Origin: Mnemiopsis leidyi | Taxonomy: Eukaryota > Ctenophora > Tentaculata > Lobata > Bolinopsidae | Direction of reading: 5' to 3' | DNA: 36,791 bases | Assembly (NCBI GenBank): GCA_000226015.1 | Contig: JH153586.1 | Coordinates: forward strand, 488,181 to 524,971 | In this document: positions 23,030 to 34,062 of the stretch, in pieces | Layout: each line of letters opens with the position of its first letter | Position numbering within the stretch: the first letter of the stretch is position 1 | Position numbers and translations under genes: made by a program | The notes under the pieces: model-generated | Databases searched by the model: none | What the model was told of the DNA's origin: nothing | What the model saw: only the letters and a program-made list of their open reading frames with translations

Positions 23030-24565
23030 TGGAAAGGATGAAGAACTGGTATTTCTGGTAAATTTTCTCAGAGGTTGACGGTCAGTGTTTACCTACTTTA
23101 AGTTCTAGAATCGTAACTTGCTCTAACTCTAAGATAAGCTGGGTAAACGATTAAGCTACAATGCCATGACTTTGCTTCTATACTGTACTCGCATCCGGCA
23201 TCTGGACTTTCAGAGCAAATCTTGGAAATGGGGTATTTGGTGCTTGGAGACAAAGTTAGGATGACAAAGTTAAAAATGAAACGTGCACACAAAAACAAGG
23301 ACTGCATCATGGAAAATTTTAACCTAAAAACTCTGTACGATAAGAAGTTTCGAGAAAGTAGCACCAAATTAATTCCTACGTTGTCGAAAAATTCAAAATT
23401 AAAGATGACCACAGCTGTGAAAAACAGAGCCGAAGATGACATTATCCCAATTTGTAGATCTGAAGACCTGGCAAAAAGAAGAGTACAGAAGAAAACTGGA
23501 ATACGAACCTTAGCGAGCAAGAAAGTTCTATAATAACAAGAGATTTGACAAGAGATTTAACACGAATTCTACAGCAATTTCTAGATTCGCTTCATGATAT
23601 GGAACACGCGATAAAAACGGAATTTCTCAGTTCTAATCAACCCTGAAGAGCTCTCAGCGCAGTATTGGTAGGGTTTAAGAATGGATTGTAGGAGTAGAGA
23701 CGCCTAGAGAGAACATTACGGGAGTCCATTGGAAGAGCAAAACTTGAAACTCAACTCGTTACAGGCCGTATGTAGTATTAAGAAATAGGCCAGGCTTTGT
23801 TAAAAAGTTAAAATTACATAGACTCATTTTAAACAGAGTACATATTGAGACGTGAGAAATAAGAACACTGCCACCTAGGCCAGGCTTCCGGCCATACTTC
23901 GTCGTATCATCCAGCTATCTTATATCTCTATTCTAGAAATATATATCTACATACACTATACAGTATTATTGTATCGTTGATATTATCCTCTTGTGGACCT
24001 AGTACCTACAATCATGCATTCAAGAAAAAAAATTATTGTTGTTCTATAGTCTAAATCTACATACTATAATTGTTCTAGATTATCATACTAAATCTACGTA
24101 ATAGTTAGCAATTCTAAGATGTTTTACATCCTATATATTTACATAGTTAACTCCGCAAGTTTTGCCAGTTTGCCACATTTAAATTGTTTAAATCTTAGCC
24201 TAACATTGCATCAGGAGGTAATTTTGACTAAAGTTTAGCTTTGCTGTTCTATGGGCCTACTAAAGAAATAATCGATTGATAATCCAGTCCAACATCACTT
24301 CTTAATTCATCTCAAAAATTATAGTTTTATCTTGCAGAACAACATTTGTTGTTTTTGGGGACAGGTCACAAACCATTAAAATGACTCAATATTGATTGTC
24401 CGAACATCGTAACTTCTAATCGGTCAATCGTTGGTACAAAACATGTGACCCTTCCCCAAAAATACCGTTCTATAACAGCAACAGAAAAACAGTTTAGGAA
24501 TTAGGATCATCTAACAGTAAAACATCCTAAGACAACACTCTACCAATCCTCTCAATATTCCTTAC
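23030..24565. other. non-coding stretch with antiparallel chance frames
   Basis: Frames of 140 codons (minus, to 23098) and 103 codons (plus, 23222-23533) overlap each other. The plus-strand product is Lys/Arg-rich and unrecognised, with no splice or start support. I do not annotate either as a gene. Confidence 0.4.
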
Positions 24566-24584
24566 CTTCCCACCGCTTCGGCAT
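24566..24584 (-). CDS. candidate minimal alternative first exon E (6 codons, phase 1)
   Basis: ATG followed by CCG AAG CGG TGG GAA and a donor GAAG|GTAAGG gives MPKRWE in phase 1, matching the shared exon at 22485. The start context is weak (C at -3). The peptide is too short to carry a domain; such a start would give an isoform that begins almost directly with the shared Ser-rich module. It sits about 2.1 kb upstream of that module and about 1.6 kb upstream of exon F. It could be a chance ATG plus donor; the phase match alone has a one-in-three chance. Confidence 0.35.
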
Positions 24585-25053
24585 GAGTGAAACGGAGACG
24601 AAGTTTTGACAAACAAAACTGTAAAGCAAGACTGGGTAATGTAAGGAGCTCATTACACTCTCTCTCTCTCCTTCTTGCCTCAACACACTGTACGTCAAAT
24701 CTACTAAATACCCAATTTCAGGGAAAACCTCATGATCACGCTCAGTGAATTATCCTCCGTTCTAAGTGACCTATACGTGTATAAATATGCAACTTCCCGC
24801 CACTCCAATTTAACTTTATTTCGTGAAGGACCTCCTCTGGTTGGAGAAACTGAAAATGAGCCTTGAGATGGTGTATTGAACGTCCAAAACGTAGATTGGA
24901 CCATCTAATATTCACATACATGGATTTTTTCTCTAGGTCTCGGCTAACACGTCAGATTGAATGAGAGTGCAGAATGGATTGAATGATTTAAGCGCAATAA
25001 CGGAAAACCTATCAGACTCATAAAATTGGTAATACACTTAGTAACTTTATCAC

Positions 25054-25318
25054 AATTGCAACTGCCGGAGTCCTAGAAACTTAGTAACCTTGAGACAGAA
25101 CATAGAATTGCAACAGCCGGAGTCCTAGAAACTTAGTAACCTTGAGACAGAACATAGAATTGCAACAGCCGGAGTCCTAGAAACTTAGTAACCTTGAGAC
25201 AGAACATAGAATTGCAACAGCCGGAGTCCTAGTAACTTAGTAACCTTGAGACAAAACATAGAATTGCAACTGCCGGAGTCCTAGAAACTTAGTAACCTTG
25301 AGACAAAACATACAATTG
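25054..25318. repeat. 52-bp minisatellite, five copies
   Basis: Units begin with AATTGCAAC at 25054, 25106, 25158, 25210 and 25262, plus a few bases of a sixth at 25314. Each carries GCCGGAGTCCTAG and AACTTAGTAACCTTGAGAC. Copies differ by only a few substitutions. It is non-coding. Confidence 0.95.
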
Positions 25319-25685
25319 CTCTAACTTCAGACGGCTGGACTGTAGATTAGCTAACTCACGACACTCACAAATCAAGCAGTAAACAGACCAAGCCGTCCGG
25401 CATACTTGTAACTGAAGTTGAAGGCTACGACGCCAAGATCATACCTTATTTGGTGAAATTTAAGAAACAAATTATAACGTTGAGTGGGACTGGAACTCTA
25501 TAGTAATTGTAAACAGCTTCGAATTATGCGGAAAATCAATTAAAAATGTGGAACAGTTTCCTGAAAATCGAGGAATAGAAGAATAGTGCCATTGGCTCGT
25601 TGTGCTAATAATGAGACCGTCCATTACATAAAAGGTTGTGCAGAATCTGGAAAAAGTCTAGCAAAGCCCTGAGAGTGGGAAAACG

Positions 25686-25931
25686 GGACTATGATCGGCG
25701 GAGTTTGCCCGCCACCGATCTGTTCGCCAACATAGATTTGGTCTGACCCACCAAGCCTGTCACTCAATGTTCACAAATCCTAACCAGCTAACCATAATCC
25801 TAATTTTACATCCACCAACTTTTTGGAGGGCTAAATCTGTCGCGGGTAAGGTTCGCCGAAGATTTTGGTTTATGGACTACCCTCGATTTGATGGAGGATT
25901 TGCGGAAAAAGTCCGCCGAATATTATAGTCC
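25686..25931. mobile_element. MITE-like element with ~21-24-bp terminal inverted repeats
   Basis: The left end GGACTATGATCGGCGGA matches the complement of the right end, which reads GGACTATAATATTCGGCGGA on the other strand, followed by a TTT match. The left copy is three bases shorter. The interior is about 200 bp, has no coding capacity, and contains further CGCCGAA/CGCCAA-type subrepeats and a TAACCATAATCCTAA segment. I could not see a clear target-site duplication, so the ends are approximate. Confidence 0.5.
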
Positions 25932-25934
25932 TGT

Positions 25935-26850
25935 AATTAAACTGAGCTTCGCAGACGGGAGGAAGTTTATATATGTGGAAGTGTGATAATGACACACAGT
26001 TATATAGTTTCAAGTCTTTTTCTTCATGTTGTTCGATGTGATCAACTGTCGGTATAACGATGTACTGGTGAAAATTTCGTTATTAAATATCACTACACAT
26101 TTAATTAATTTTAGTTAAACTACAAAACTATTAAAATGCATGGCACGCTTGAAAATTGAAATATTGTTTCTCAGGGGAAATCTGCCACTCTATCAAAGCG
26201 GTGCTAGAAGAACATATTTGACAGCAATGAAATAAAAGGATGGATTAGAAATCACAGTTGATGCAATATATTGCAAACCGGATGAGAGAAGACAATACCA
26301 TAATACACAAATTACGGAATACTGATAGGTCTAGAGGAAAACATGTCATTAGGAAAGTACATAAAATAACCCGTTATACATAATCCGGCTCACATATAGT
26401 GAGGCTGAACAATGATGTCATCTATAGCGTCACACGACAATCCAGATCAGTCATGTTCATACGTATATAGTCAATTTAGATCAATCACTACGTGTACTGT
26501 GTCAACGTTGATAGTGTCAAAGAAGACTACAAGACCGCTACAGGATCCAGCCCCAACATCGGCCATACGATCATTTCAGCAGCTAAAAAGGAAGGAATAT
26601 GGCGGACGTTAGCAAAGTTGAGACAACGTGTACAGGAGGCCGGCCACTCGAATGATTGAGGAGACCGCCCCAAGTACAAGTAAGTAAGTACTACGTGCAT
26701 TATACGTGCTTATGAAGTGTCATATGTTTTTTATCAAATCTGAAAAGAGAAATTTCTAATGCCACTTGGGGAGCAATTTGATGAACATTGAGATTAGAAT
26801 CTTAGAATATTCTTTTTTAATGCGATGGAACATTTTGACAGGAAGGTTAA
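25935..26850. other. anonymous non-coding stretch
   Basis: Short plus-strand frames near 26412-26640 include a Lys/Arg/Gln-rich segment that could be a decayed transposase scrap, but nothing firm supports it. Confidence 0.35.
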
Positions 26851-26853
26851 CAC

Positions 26854-26925
26854 ACTGCAGATGCATTGTAGACTGTAGATGCACTGTAAACTGGAAATGC
26901 ACTGTAAACTGTAGATGCACTGTGG
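26854..26925. repeat. 18-bp tandem repeat, four copies
   Basis: ACTGTAGATGCACTGTAA-type units start at 26854, 26872, 26890 and 26908, with a partial fifth. Confidence 0.85.
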
Positions 26926-27176
26926 CCTGTAGGCCTATAAACGAGAATAAGGGGAATAAATACCGAAAAATCGTATATATTCAAACTTCTAGCACGTTCA
27001 AACACTGCATAGCAATACAATCACTAGACCAATCAGAGGATGAAGAGTATAAGTCGATGGCGCCCCAAAGATTAATCTACAAATTAGCCGCGTCTAACAA
27101 AACCATAGGGCACGTAACAAATATAATTAAACCTCACATACATTGCGGAATGGACGATGCATGTATTCTATCATAG

Positions 27177-27199
27177 ATGTATACATGTCATGTATACAT
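27177..27199. repeat. doubled 10-bp palindrome
   Basis: ATGTATACAT, GTC, ATGTATACAT. Each half is self-complementary. Confidence 0.8.
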
Positions 27200-27863
27200 T
27201 GTGATCAATAAATCACATACAAACTACAGTGGTGGACGTGTGCAGTATTTTCTCATTAACACAAATTAGAGCTGCAGTAAAGTACTGCGTATAGAATATA
27301 CTACATGGTAAATGACGTAATGGTCGATGAGTATCGTATTTCTTGCTTACTTTATCGTTGTTTATGGGCTTAACCTTAGTTAATTTGATATGCTAATCTA
27401 GGTTTAGGTATGTCCATAAAAGGAAAACCATGCTGCATGCAGTTGGAACATAATTAAACGTTGTTCAAGATATGAGAGATAAGTGACGTGGGACACATTT
27501 CAAATTGTTTATGTTTTTTAAGGAATTTAGAAGTAGGACTTGAAAATAAGAGCATATCGAACAGTTAGGTCCATCAATGTGCCAGATATGAAAACTTCTA
27601 ACTCAACTTTAGTGGAAGAATTGAACACTAACCAGTCTTCCACCAGTAACCAGTCATTACAACCAAACACCAGCAATCCAATTTCAATATTCTAAAGTTT
27701 TACCTAGAGCCTATATCTTTAGCACCAAGTAACCATAGTAACTATATCTATATAGCACCAAGTAACCAATCAGTTCCTTTTGTTAAACCTGCACCAATCA
27801 ACCTCCCCACATGTCACTGGATAAAACCGTGACGATTTACACATAACAAGTTACAACTTATAT

Positions 27864-27906
27864 CACGTGTTACAATATATCACGTGTTACACTGTATAAT
27901 CACGTG
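27864..27906. promoter_or_regulatory. three ATCACGTGTTAC E-box repeats
   Basis: CACGTG occurs at 27864, 27881 and 27901, each time inside ATCACGTGTTAC. This is either a bHLH-type binding cluster or a small repeat family; no first exon is close by. Confidence 0.4.
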
Positions 27907-28453
27907 TTACAACTACTAGATATTTACCACGGGAAGATGAGATAGTGTCTAGATACCGTAACATAAAGCCGCTAACATGCTGTCTGTACCGGCGAGTATG
28001 TCATCCTTACAAGTACACGTTACGTCATTAGAAGATATAAGTTACTACTTGCGTAGCTGACCGGGCCATATTGGTTACTTAGCTTAGTCTATGTAATACT
28101 AAAGTCGTAGTTGTCACTAGCTAGGTCAGTTGTTCAAGATGGACCAGTGATTCTAGCACAAGTTTGACGATATGAAACTATCTGCACCAAGAAACAGTAA
28201 GATTAAAAACGATATCTTTTTATCAAGGAGCTGGATGGGAGGCGAGGTGCAGTGTACACGACATGAAAATGTTCAGATTTTGTTTAAAACTTGACCTATC
28301 TCGTCAGAGCTGGCGGCAATTTCTTAGCACACTCGGGTTTAAGAATGATGGCAAAGTTTTAAACAAACATCAAGGGCGCATATTGGTCAGAAACGCACTT
28401 AAATCTGAAACTCGCTAATTATTATAGATGGTAGGTTATTGCTTATCCGATTG

Positions 28454-28514
28454 GATGTATATAAGTAGATGTATATAAGTAGACGTATATAAGTAGACTT
28501 GATGTATATAAGTA
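28454..28514. repeat. 14-bp tandem repeat, four copies
   Basis: GATGTATATAAGTA at 28454, 28468, 28482 (GAC variant) and 28501, the last after a 5-bp GACTT insertion. Confidence 0.85.
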
Positions 28515-28524
28515 GACTTGATGC

Positions 28525-29160
28525 TGTAAGAGGACAAAAAGCTGAAACCCTGGCCCTTTTATTACTTTGTTAGAGCGAATATAGGCTGTTATGAGGTAAG
28601 GCCGAGTGTTTTCAGAAATAGTTAGGGCCTTTTCAACTACTAAGCTACTGTAACACTTCGCTGTGTATAAATCACATTCAAGCAAGACAGCCACTTAGGT
28701 TTAGATTTGAACCCGACATAACGCGTGATTGGTTCTATTTTGACATGACTTGACAGACCACTATACTTGTGACGTCACCATAACTAAATTCGCAGAATTT
28801 AATGACATACCATACCGACATATTCTATTGATAAAGCCTTCATAATTATTTAAACCTTTATAATTATTTAAACCAACCTATAAAGCAACGAAGCTATCGC
28901 CTAAATACATAATTTCGTATCTATTTTTCGAGGTGCCCATTTCTTCAAATCAACATGTGATGGTGATTGGCTGTGCTGACATAAAACATTCACGCGATTG
29001 CCTTTCTGATTCGCATCAAGGAAGGAAGATTAGAAGTAAATCTCGGTTTTAAACCATTTCAACACTACAACTTTAATACATTTATTGAGGGTTCTTTGTA
29101 ATGGACTGTGGTAAACTGCTTTAGGAAGAGAGGAAGTCAAAGCCTTCGAGTCTTCGATAT
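28525..29160. other. anonymous non-coding stretch
   Basis: Contains a 15-bp direct repeat ATAATTATTTAAACC near 28843-28873. No gene is seen. Confidence 0.4.
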
Positions 29161-29161
29161 G

Positions 29162-29315
29162 GTTTTAACTTGTCCAATCTCAGGTGATGTATGCAGTTTT
29201 AACTTGTCCAATCTCAGGTGATGTATGCAGTTTTAACTTGTCCAATCTCAGGTGATGTATGCAGTTTTAACTTGTCCAATCTGGACTGATGAATGGTTTT
29301 AACTTGTACAAAAGA
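29162..29315. repeat. 34-bp minisatellite, about four and a half copies
   Basis: GTTTTAACTTGTCCAATCTC followed by AGGTGATGTATGCA begins at 29162, 29196 and 29230; diverged copies begin at 29264 and 29296. Confidence 0.9.
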
Positions 29316-29341
29316 TCAGAACTTACAATTGCTTTGGGAAA

Positions 29342-29893
29342 GTGATCCAAGATCTAAAAATGATACACGATAAACACATGATCTAAGATCAAGAGATGAT
29401 CCAAGATCAAGACATGATCCAAGATCTAGACATTACCAAAGATTAAGACATTCAACTTCAGAAAACAAGATTTCAAACATCTAAACAAAGACCAGAAACT
29501 AGAACCTAGGACCACAGATCGGGGCCTAGGACCACAGAAACAGAGACCAAGGTCCTAGAATTAGAAAAACCAAGGTCCTAGAATTTGAAAAACCAAGGTC
29601 CTAGGATTAAAAAAACCATGGTTCTAGGACTAAAAAAACCGAGACCTAGGATTAGAAAAACCAAGACCTAAGATTAGAAAAACCGAGACCTATGATAAGA
29701 AAAACCGAGACCTAGGATTAGAAAAACCAAGACCTAGGATTAAAAAAACCAAGGTTCTAGGATAAGAAAAACCGAGACCTAGGATTAGAAAAACCGAAAC
29801 CTCGGACCAGAGAAACTGAGACCTCGGACTAGAAAACCAGAGACGTAGGTCAATAGAAAATGGGGCCTAGGATGAGAGAGACCGGGATCTAGG
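29342..29893. repeat. GATCCAAGATC repeats passing into a ~22-24-bp CCTAGG array
   Basis: From 29342 to about 29436 GATCCAAGATC-type motifs recur. From about 29499 to 29893 units of the form CCTAGGATTAGAAAAACCAAGA repeat some fifteen times with variation (GGTCCTAG, GAGACCTAGG). The unit contains the CCTAGG palindrome. On the minus strand it reads TTTTTCTAATCCTAG, which resembles a branch point, pyrimidine tract and acceptor AG. Confidence 0.85.
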
Positions 29894-30267
29894 AAAGTGA
29901 GAAGAAGTGAGAGCAGAAAAAGTGGGATGTCTACGTTAACGATAGGGATCTGAGATGGAGAGAGTGTGTGTGTATGAGTAAGGACTGATGTTCATTTGTA
30001 TGAACAATGGAGCACATTCTAGTAGTGAGTCGCTACTACAATAGTGGTTCAGAGAGCTAGACAGAGTGGCGGCAATGATCGAGAAGAGCTGGTTAAGTGA
30101 GAGGAAGGAGATATCTTGATTTTACTCTAACATGTCATACATTGGGGAAGAGAAGGTGCTGTCATGCTTATGGTATTATATTTGTCGGCGTGAAGATTCA
30201 CGTGCTGTCTTGAATGACTGAATTTTGAAACAATTTTGAATGTGAAAAAATACACATTCAAACTCAC

Positions 30268-30304
30268 CTTTTTCTATCTCTTTAACGAAGTCGAACAAGC
30301 TCAT
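30268..30304 (-). CDS. candidate short alternative first exon D (12 codons, phase 1)
   Basis: The exon reads MSLFDFVKEIEK and then a donor AAAG|GTGAGT, leaving phase 1. The ATG has G at -3. The peptide is a compact amphipathic-looking stretch with alternating hydrophobic (L, F, F, V, I) and charged residues, unlike the Ser/Arg-rich ends of the larger first exons. Phase and strand fit splicing to the shared exon at 22485. A CCAAT-containing 32-bp repeat array lies about 0.9 kb upstream and an inverted repeat about 0.37 kb upstream. With only 12 codons, chance cannot be excluded on sequence alone; the strong donor and the matching phase are the support. Confidence 0.45.
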
Positions 30305-31238
30305 GTCAAATATCGGCAGCTAAACCTAAACACGAATACAAGTGTATAACAAGGTTAACCGTTCCCAGGCTACACACGGAGTAATGACCACTTATAAGCA
30401 GGAAGAACCTAACGTACTGTCTAAACGTCCCGATATAATAACGCAGTACTAAATAACGAACTAATAATAAAGTGCACGTAAACCAACTGTAACGTGTAAG
30501 ATGTCACAGAACAGCGAAGCGTGGATACAACCGGTGTATACGAAATGTCATCATCGTTATGTGCGGGGAGGAATCCTTATCCTCCCTAGAGAGGGAGGAC
30601 GTAGATAAGCTTCATGTTATACATAAGTCCGCGTTGTCATGGCTACCAGTAAATAGTATACGCAATATATGTACACGCCGCGTGTACTACAAGTACAATA
30701 TAGAGAAAGAACCACACAGGCAGGAGGACCACAGGGGGATTTACAGCTTCGTACAACCCCTTAGTAGCCTCATTAGGCGTTATCTCATAGTAGACCCTGG
30801 TTTACCTACGCGATGAGGAGGAGGCGGGGTCTACTACGGAAGGTCGTGACAGGAAGGTGGCGCGTGACATGTGCCGCTATTTGGGTTATACCCGATAATC
30901 AGACGCCATTATGCGAGCGTAGTGAATACAGGGCTAGGATCACAGTGGCTGTGAAATACGTGCAGCACGGTGTAGATAATTAATTTCATCAACTAACTAT
31001 TTAAATGAAAGATAAACCAGTAGCCAATGGGAGGAGAGTATGTTAGCACGTGCACGATGAGGTTCAGCACGTGGTCCGAGACAGTGGGACCATGTGAACA
31101 CGAATATTCATGTAGAAGAGGGGTATTATACGAACTGTACATCTTCTACAGGTAGTTCGCGTGGGGAAGTGTCTCTGCTACCGAACCGGTGGACTGTTTC
31201 CACCCATTTTCGGGTGATGATGTTTAATGTTAAAAGTG
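30305..31238. other. flank upstream of exon D, possible promoter region
   Basis: GC is higher than in the surrounding introns at 30.55-30.95 kb. There is an 18-bp hairpin CCTCCCTAGAGAGGGAGG at 30581-30598, an inverted repeat at 30671-30687, and CACGTG E-boxes near 31048 and 31069. An 85-codon plus-strand frame (30559-30816) is present but unrecognised and has no other support. Confidence 0.35.
30671..30687. promoter_or_regulatory. inverted repeat shared with 35641 (upstream of exon D)
   Basis: GTACACG, CCG, CGTGTAC, followed by TACA. A related copy lies at 35641-35653. This one is about 370 bp upstream of the exon D ATG on the minus strand. Regulatory role is inferred from position only. Confidence 0.35.
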
Positions 31239-31462
31239 GATTGGTCAGCGACAATTTGTACATTCTCTATGACTGGTTGGCGACTATTTGTACATTCTCT
31301 ATGATTGGTTGGCGACTATTTATACATTCTCTATGATTGGTTGGCGACTATCTGTAAATTCTCTATGATTGGTTGGCGACTATTTGTACATTCTCTATGA
31401 TTGGTTGGCGACTATCTGTAAATTCTCTATGATTGGTTGGCGACTATTTGTACATTCTCTCT
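31239..31462. repeat. 32-bp tandem array, seven copies, each with a CCAAT-type site
   Basis: Units GATTGGTTGGCGACTATTTG then TACATTCTCTAT begin at 31239 and repeat every 32 bp. On the minus strand each unit reads GCCAACCAATC, an NF-Y (CCAAT) match; copy 2 has lost it (ACTGG) and copy 1 has a variant flank. The array lies 0.9-1.2 kb upstream of exon D and downstream of exon C. Confidence 0.95.
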
Positions 31463-32154
31463 GATAAAAGGTTAACGTTAAAGAAGACTCCAAGATCAAA
31501 ACTTTTAAGTGATAATGTGGAAAAACAACAGCTAAATTGAACATGATACCCTTGAGAAGTAAAATTGTACCCTTATTGCTAAGCATATGTAAAACTCCCG
31601 TTGGAACGGAATTCATGTAACCAAGGAGCAGGCTCGAGTTTAAGAAATATATAGAAAATTGTCAAAATTGTTAAGTTAAATTTAGTGACATATGTTATAG
31701 TAATATCTTTTACAGTTTTACTGGACAATTTAAGCACAGATGAGAAGCTTGATGGGAGCTGATTTATCACTGGAAATGGAGACTACAGATATCGATCTCG
31801 ATGGACTGAGTCAGCAATTTTAAAGAATTAAAACCATCAGTTGAACGTGCATTTATAAATACAGGGCTGATTATCAAATCCAAGTATCTGCAAAAAATAA
31901 ATTGCTTTTCCTATACTGCTCCAAAATTCTGAATAATTTGAATTTTCAACTTTCAGAGATTAAGACGCATACGTCATACATGCATGAATTGAAAGGGACT
32001 ATTCCTGACAACCTAAATTTGGTAAGTTGAATATATGGTCCTTAACTTCTTTATAAAAAAAGGAATCGAAACTTACAAGTTACAATAAAGAAGCCGAAAA
32101 TTGAGATTATTAATGATTCTGAAATTTAAGTTAGTACTTTTATGAAAAACTTAC
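31463..32154. other. intron sequence after exon C
   Basis: AT-rich; no exon or repeat that I can support. Confidence 0.45.
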
Positions 32155-33112
32155 ATTTAGGAAGCAGGAAGTTAGGGCTATCATAGAGTCGAGGGTTGGT
32201 AGTGGCAATGCTGGTACGACGAGATCTTAGCGCTGCCCGGGGTACACTGACAGTGTTACTCCTTTTCACCCTAGTCCCTGCCAACTCAACCAACTTCTCC
32301 GAGGAAGTCTTGATGCTCTTCCTCAGACTGTCCCACCGCTTGACTTTCGTCTTCAAGTCCTCGTTGGAAGGGGAACATTCCGTCAAGGTGCTGTAAGAAC
32401 GGGGACGCTGGAACACCCCTGACGAAGTAGGAAGAACTTCTAAATACGTCGGGCTGCACGGTGAAAAGGGTGCAGTTGGAGAGATGCTGGAATCAGAGGT
32501 TTTCCGAGAAGGGGTGGTGAGGGTAATGGAGGCGGTGACTACTCTCTTTACTTGACCTGGGGAGAGATCGGCTGATTGTTTTCTCGTGTTCATCACGTGA
32601 CATGACGCTCGCCTTTTAAGTGCAGGTCTAGATTTCAATCGAGACTGGCTTTTGCGGGTTTTCGAAAAAGGCTGCTCACACGCTAGCATGACATTATCGA
32701 ATTCTACAGGCGAAAAAGATATTTTAGCTTCAGTAGGTATCGAAGAATCCTTCACTTCAGAAAAAATGTTAGAAGGCTCTGGATGATGAACAATCTCATT
32801 GCTCTTGAATAAACAACCAGATCCGGAAGTTTGTGGAGGGCAGGAGGAAGTCAACTTAATAGAACGTTCAACATGGACCGCTGAAATAAAAGATTCTGTT
32901 TCACTGTTGGACACTTCGCCTTGAAGAGAAACATCCACCTCAACAACATCGCTAAGTTTTCCACAGTGCTTATTGTCCATGTTTTCTGTTATGGTTACAA
33001 CGTCATCTGTCATGTCTGAATCAGGAGCAAGCAATGTCTCTTCGTTATCAGTTTCATCAAGCTGACTTCCCCGGCATATGTCTCGACAGCAAACAAAGTT
33101 CGGTGATTTCAT
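32155..33112 (-). CDS. large alternative first exon C (319 codons, phase 1)
   Basis: A single open frame of 958 nt, far longer than chance in this AT-rich DNA. It starts at an ATG with an in-frame TGA five codons upstream and ends at CCTAAAT|GTAAGT, a strong donor in phase 1. The first half (residues 1-150) is acidic and Ser/Thr-rich. The second half is basic with many Ser-Pro and Arg-x-x-Ser sites: KRRASCH at 166-172, RKTSDSS at 203-209, VKRSNTVS at 282-289 and SRRTSIA at 297-303. These look like sites for basophilic kinases such as PKA or AMPK. A Cys pair (VCCRDIC, 7-13) lies near the N-terminus. No folded domain is visible; the sequence looks disordered. A two-codon upstream frame (ATG GAA TAG) ends 4 nt before the start codon. 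It should splice to the shared exon at 22485. Gene identity is not established. Confidence 0.8.
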
Positions 33113-33902
33113 AACTCTATTCCATCAGCCGAAATTAAAACTGGATGCACAAGTAATTGCTATGTCGCACAGAAACATCATTATAACTGGAGACATCAGA
33201 AGATACGAGATGGGAGAAAATAAAAGCCTAAAAACAGCTACAAGTCGTAGATCATGTGACCAGGTTCGGACAAAGCGAACAATTACAAAGGAGGTCCACT
33301 TAGTTTCCTCTTACAGAGCAAACCTACTGCATTGTGTCCGCGGACTTCGTAGCTGTCACGTTTCAGAGATGGCGTGTAATGCATATGGGCTGTATGCTCG
33401 ATGTGTGATGTCACGCATGTATAACTTCTCATGTGGCCATGGGAATAAGGTGTAAATGAGTACTTAATTTCAAATTGTAATTACGCGGTTAATCAAATAT
33501 AGTATGGTAATCGTGCTTAGGCTTAAAGTTTGTTCAATCACGAACATTATTAAACACACTACACAGACAACGCTTTGGTTCAGAATCAGAAGGAACAAAT
33601 AAGAAAAAGAGGCAGGCGTTAATTCGCTTAATATGGGGGAAGAAGAATCGGGAAATGATCATTTAAAAAATTCTTGTAGAGAGATGCCCAAAAACAAGCT
33701 TATGTCAATATCACATTTTGCCAATGATTGAGAACATAAACACGAAATGTAACAAGTATATTGTATTAACTTCAACAAATATCAAAAAACTTATAAAACG
33801 AGCACGATCAATATGCATTGGCGGAAAATTCACGGACAATTTACGGTTTTCAACCCAAACCATGACAATGATCGTGGACACTGGACATCATGCAAAACTT
33901 AC

Positions 33903-34062
33903 CATAGTAGTGGGGAAAATCATGATCAGCGACTGTCCACGACATTTTAGGGTCATTCTGATTCAGCTTTTGGAATTTTCGTAGAAGGTTTTTCTTAGCA
34001 GCACTACTGAGGCTTCTGCGAGACCGCCTTATTTTTCTCTCTTGAACCGCCGAATTAAGCAT
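33903..34062 (-). CDS. candidate alternative first exon B (53 codons, phase 1)
   Basis: An ATG with A at -3 opens 160 nt that end at a strong donor (TATG|GTAAGT) in phase 1, matching the shared exon at 22485. The peptide is strongly basic: residues 9-31 contain RKIRRSRRSLSS followed by KKNLLRKF, which resembles a nuclear-localisation or membrane/14-3-3-type basic stretch. It ends TVADHDFPHYY. The RRSRRS segment is an Arg-Arg-x-Ser motif of the kind basophilic kinases use. No domain is recognised. The DNA immediately upstream on this strand (34.2-34.45 kb) is rich in CpG and short palindromes, which fits a promoter. The exon lies only about 0.8 kb from exon C, so the two are probably separate starts rather than consecutive exons; I see no acceptor between them that would keep exon C open. 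Confidence 0.6.

Noticed and set aside
23098..23533. Overlapping 140-codon minus and 103-codon plus frames
   Set aside because: They are antiparallel to each other, have no splice or start support, no recognised motif, and a frame of this length is expected about once by chance in DNA of this size and composition.
26766..27176. 136-codon plus-strand frame
   Set aside because: Its middle is the translated 18-bp repeat (Cys-Arg-Cys-Thr-Val type); no start context or homology recognised.
29321..29378. ATG-to-donor island ending AATT|GTAAGT on the minus strand
   Set aside because: It ends in phase 2, which cannot join the shared exon in frame, and it lies beside repeats.
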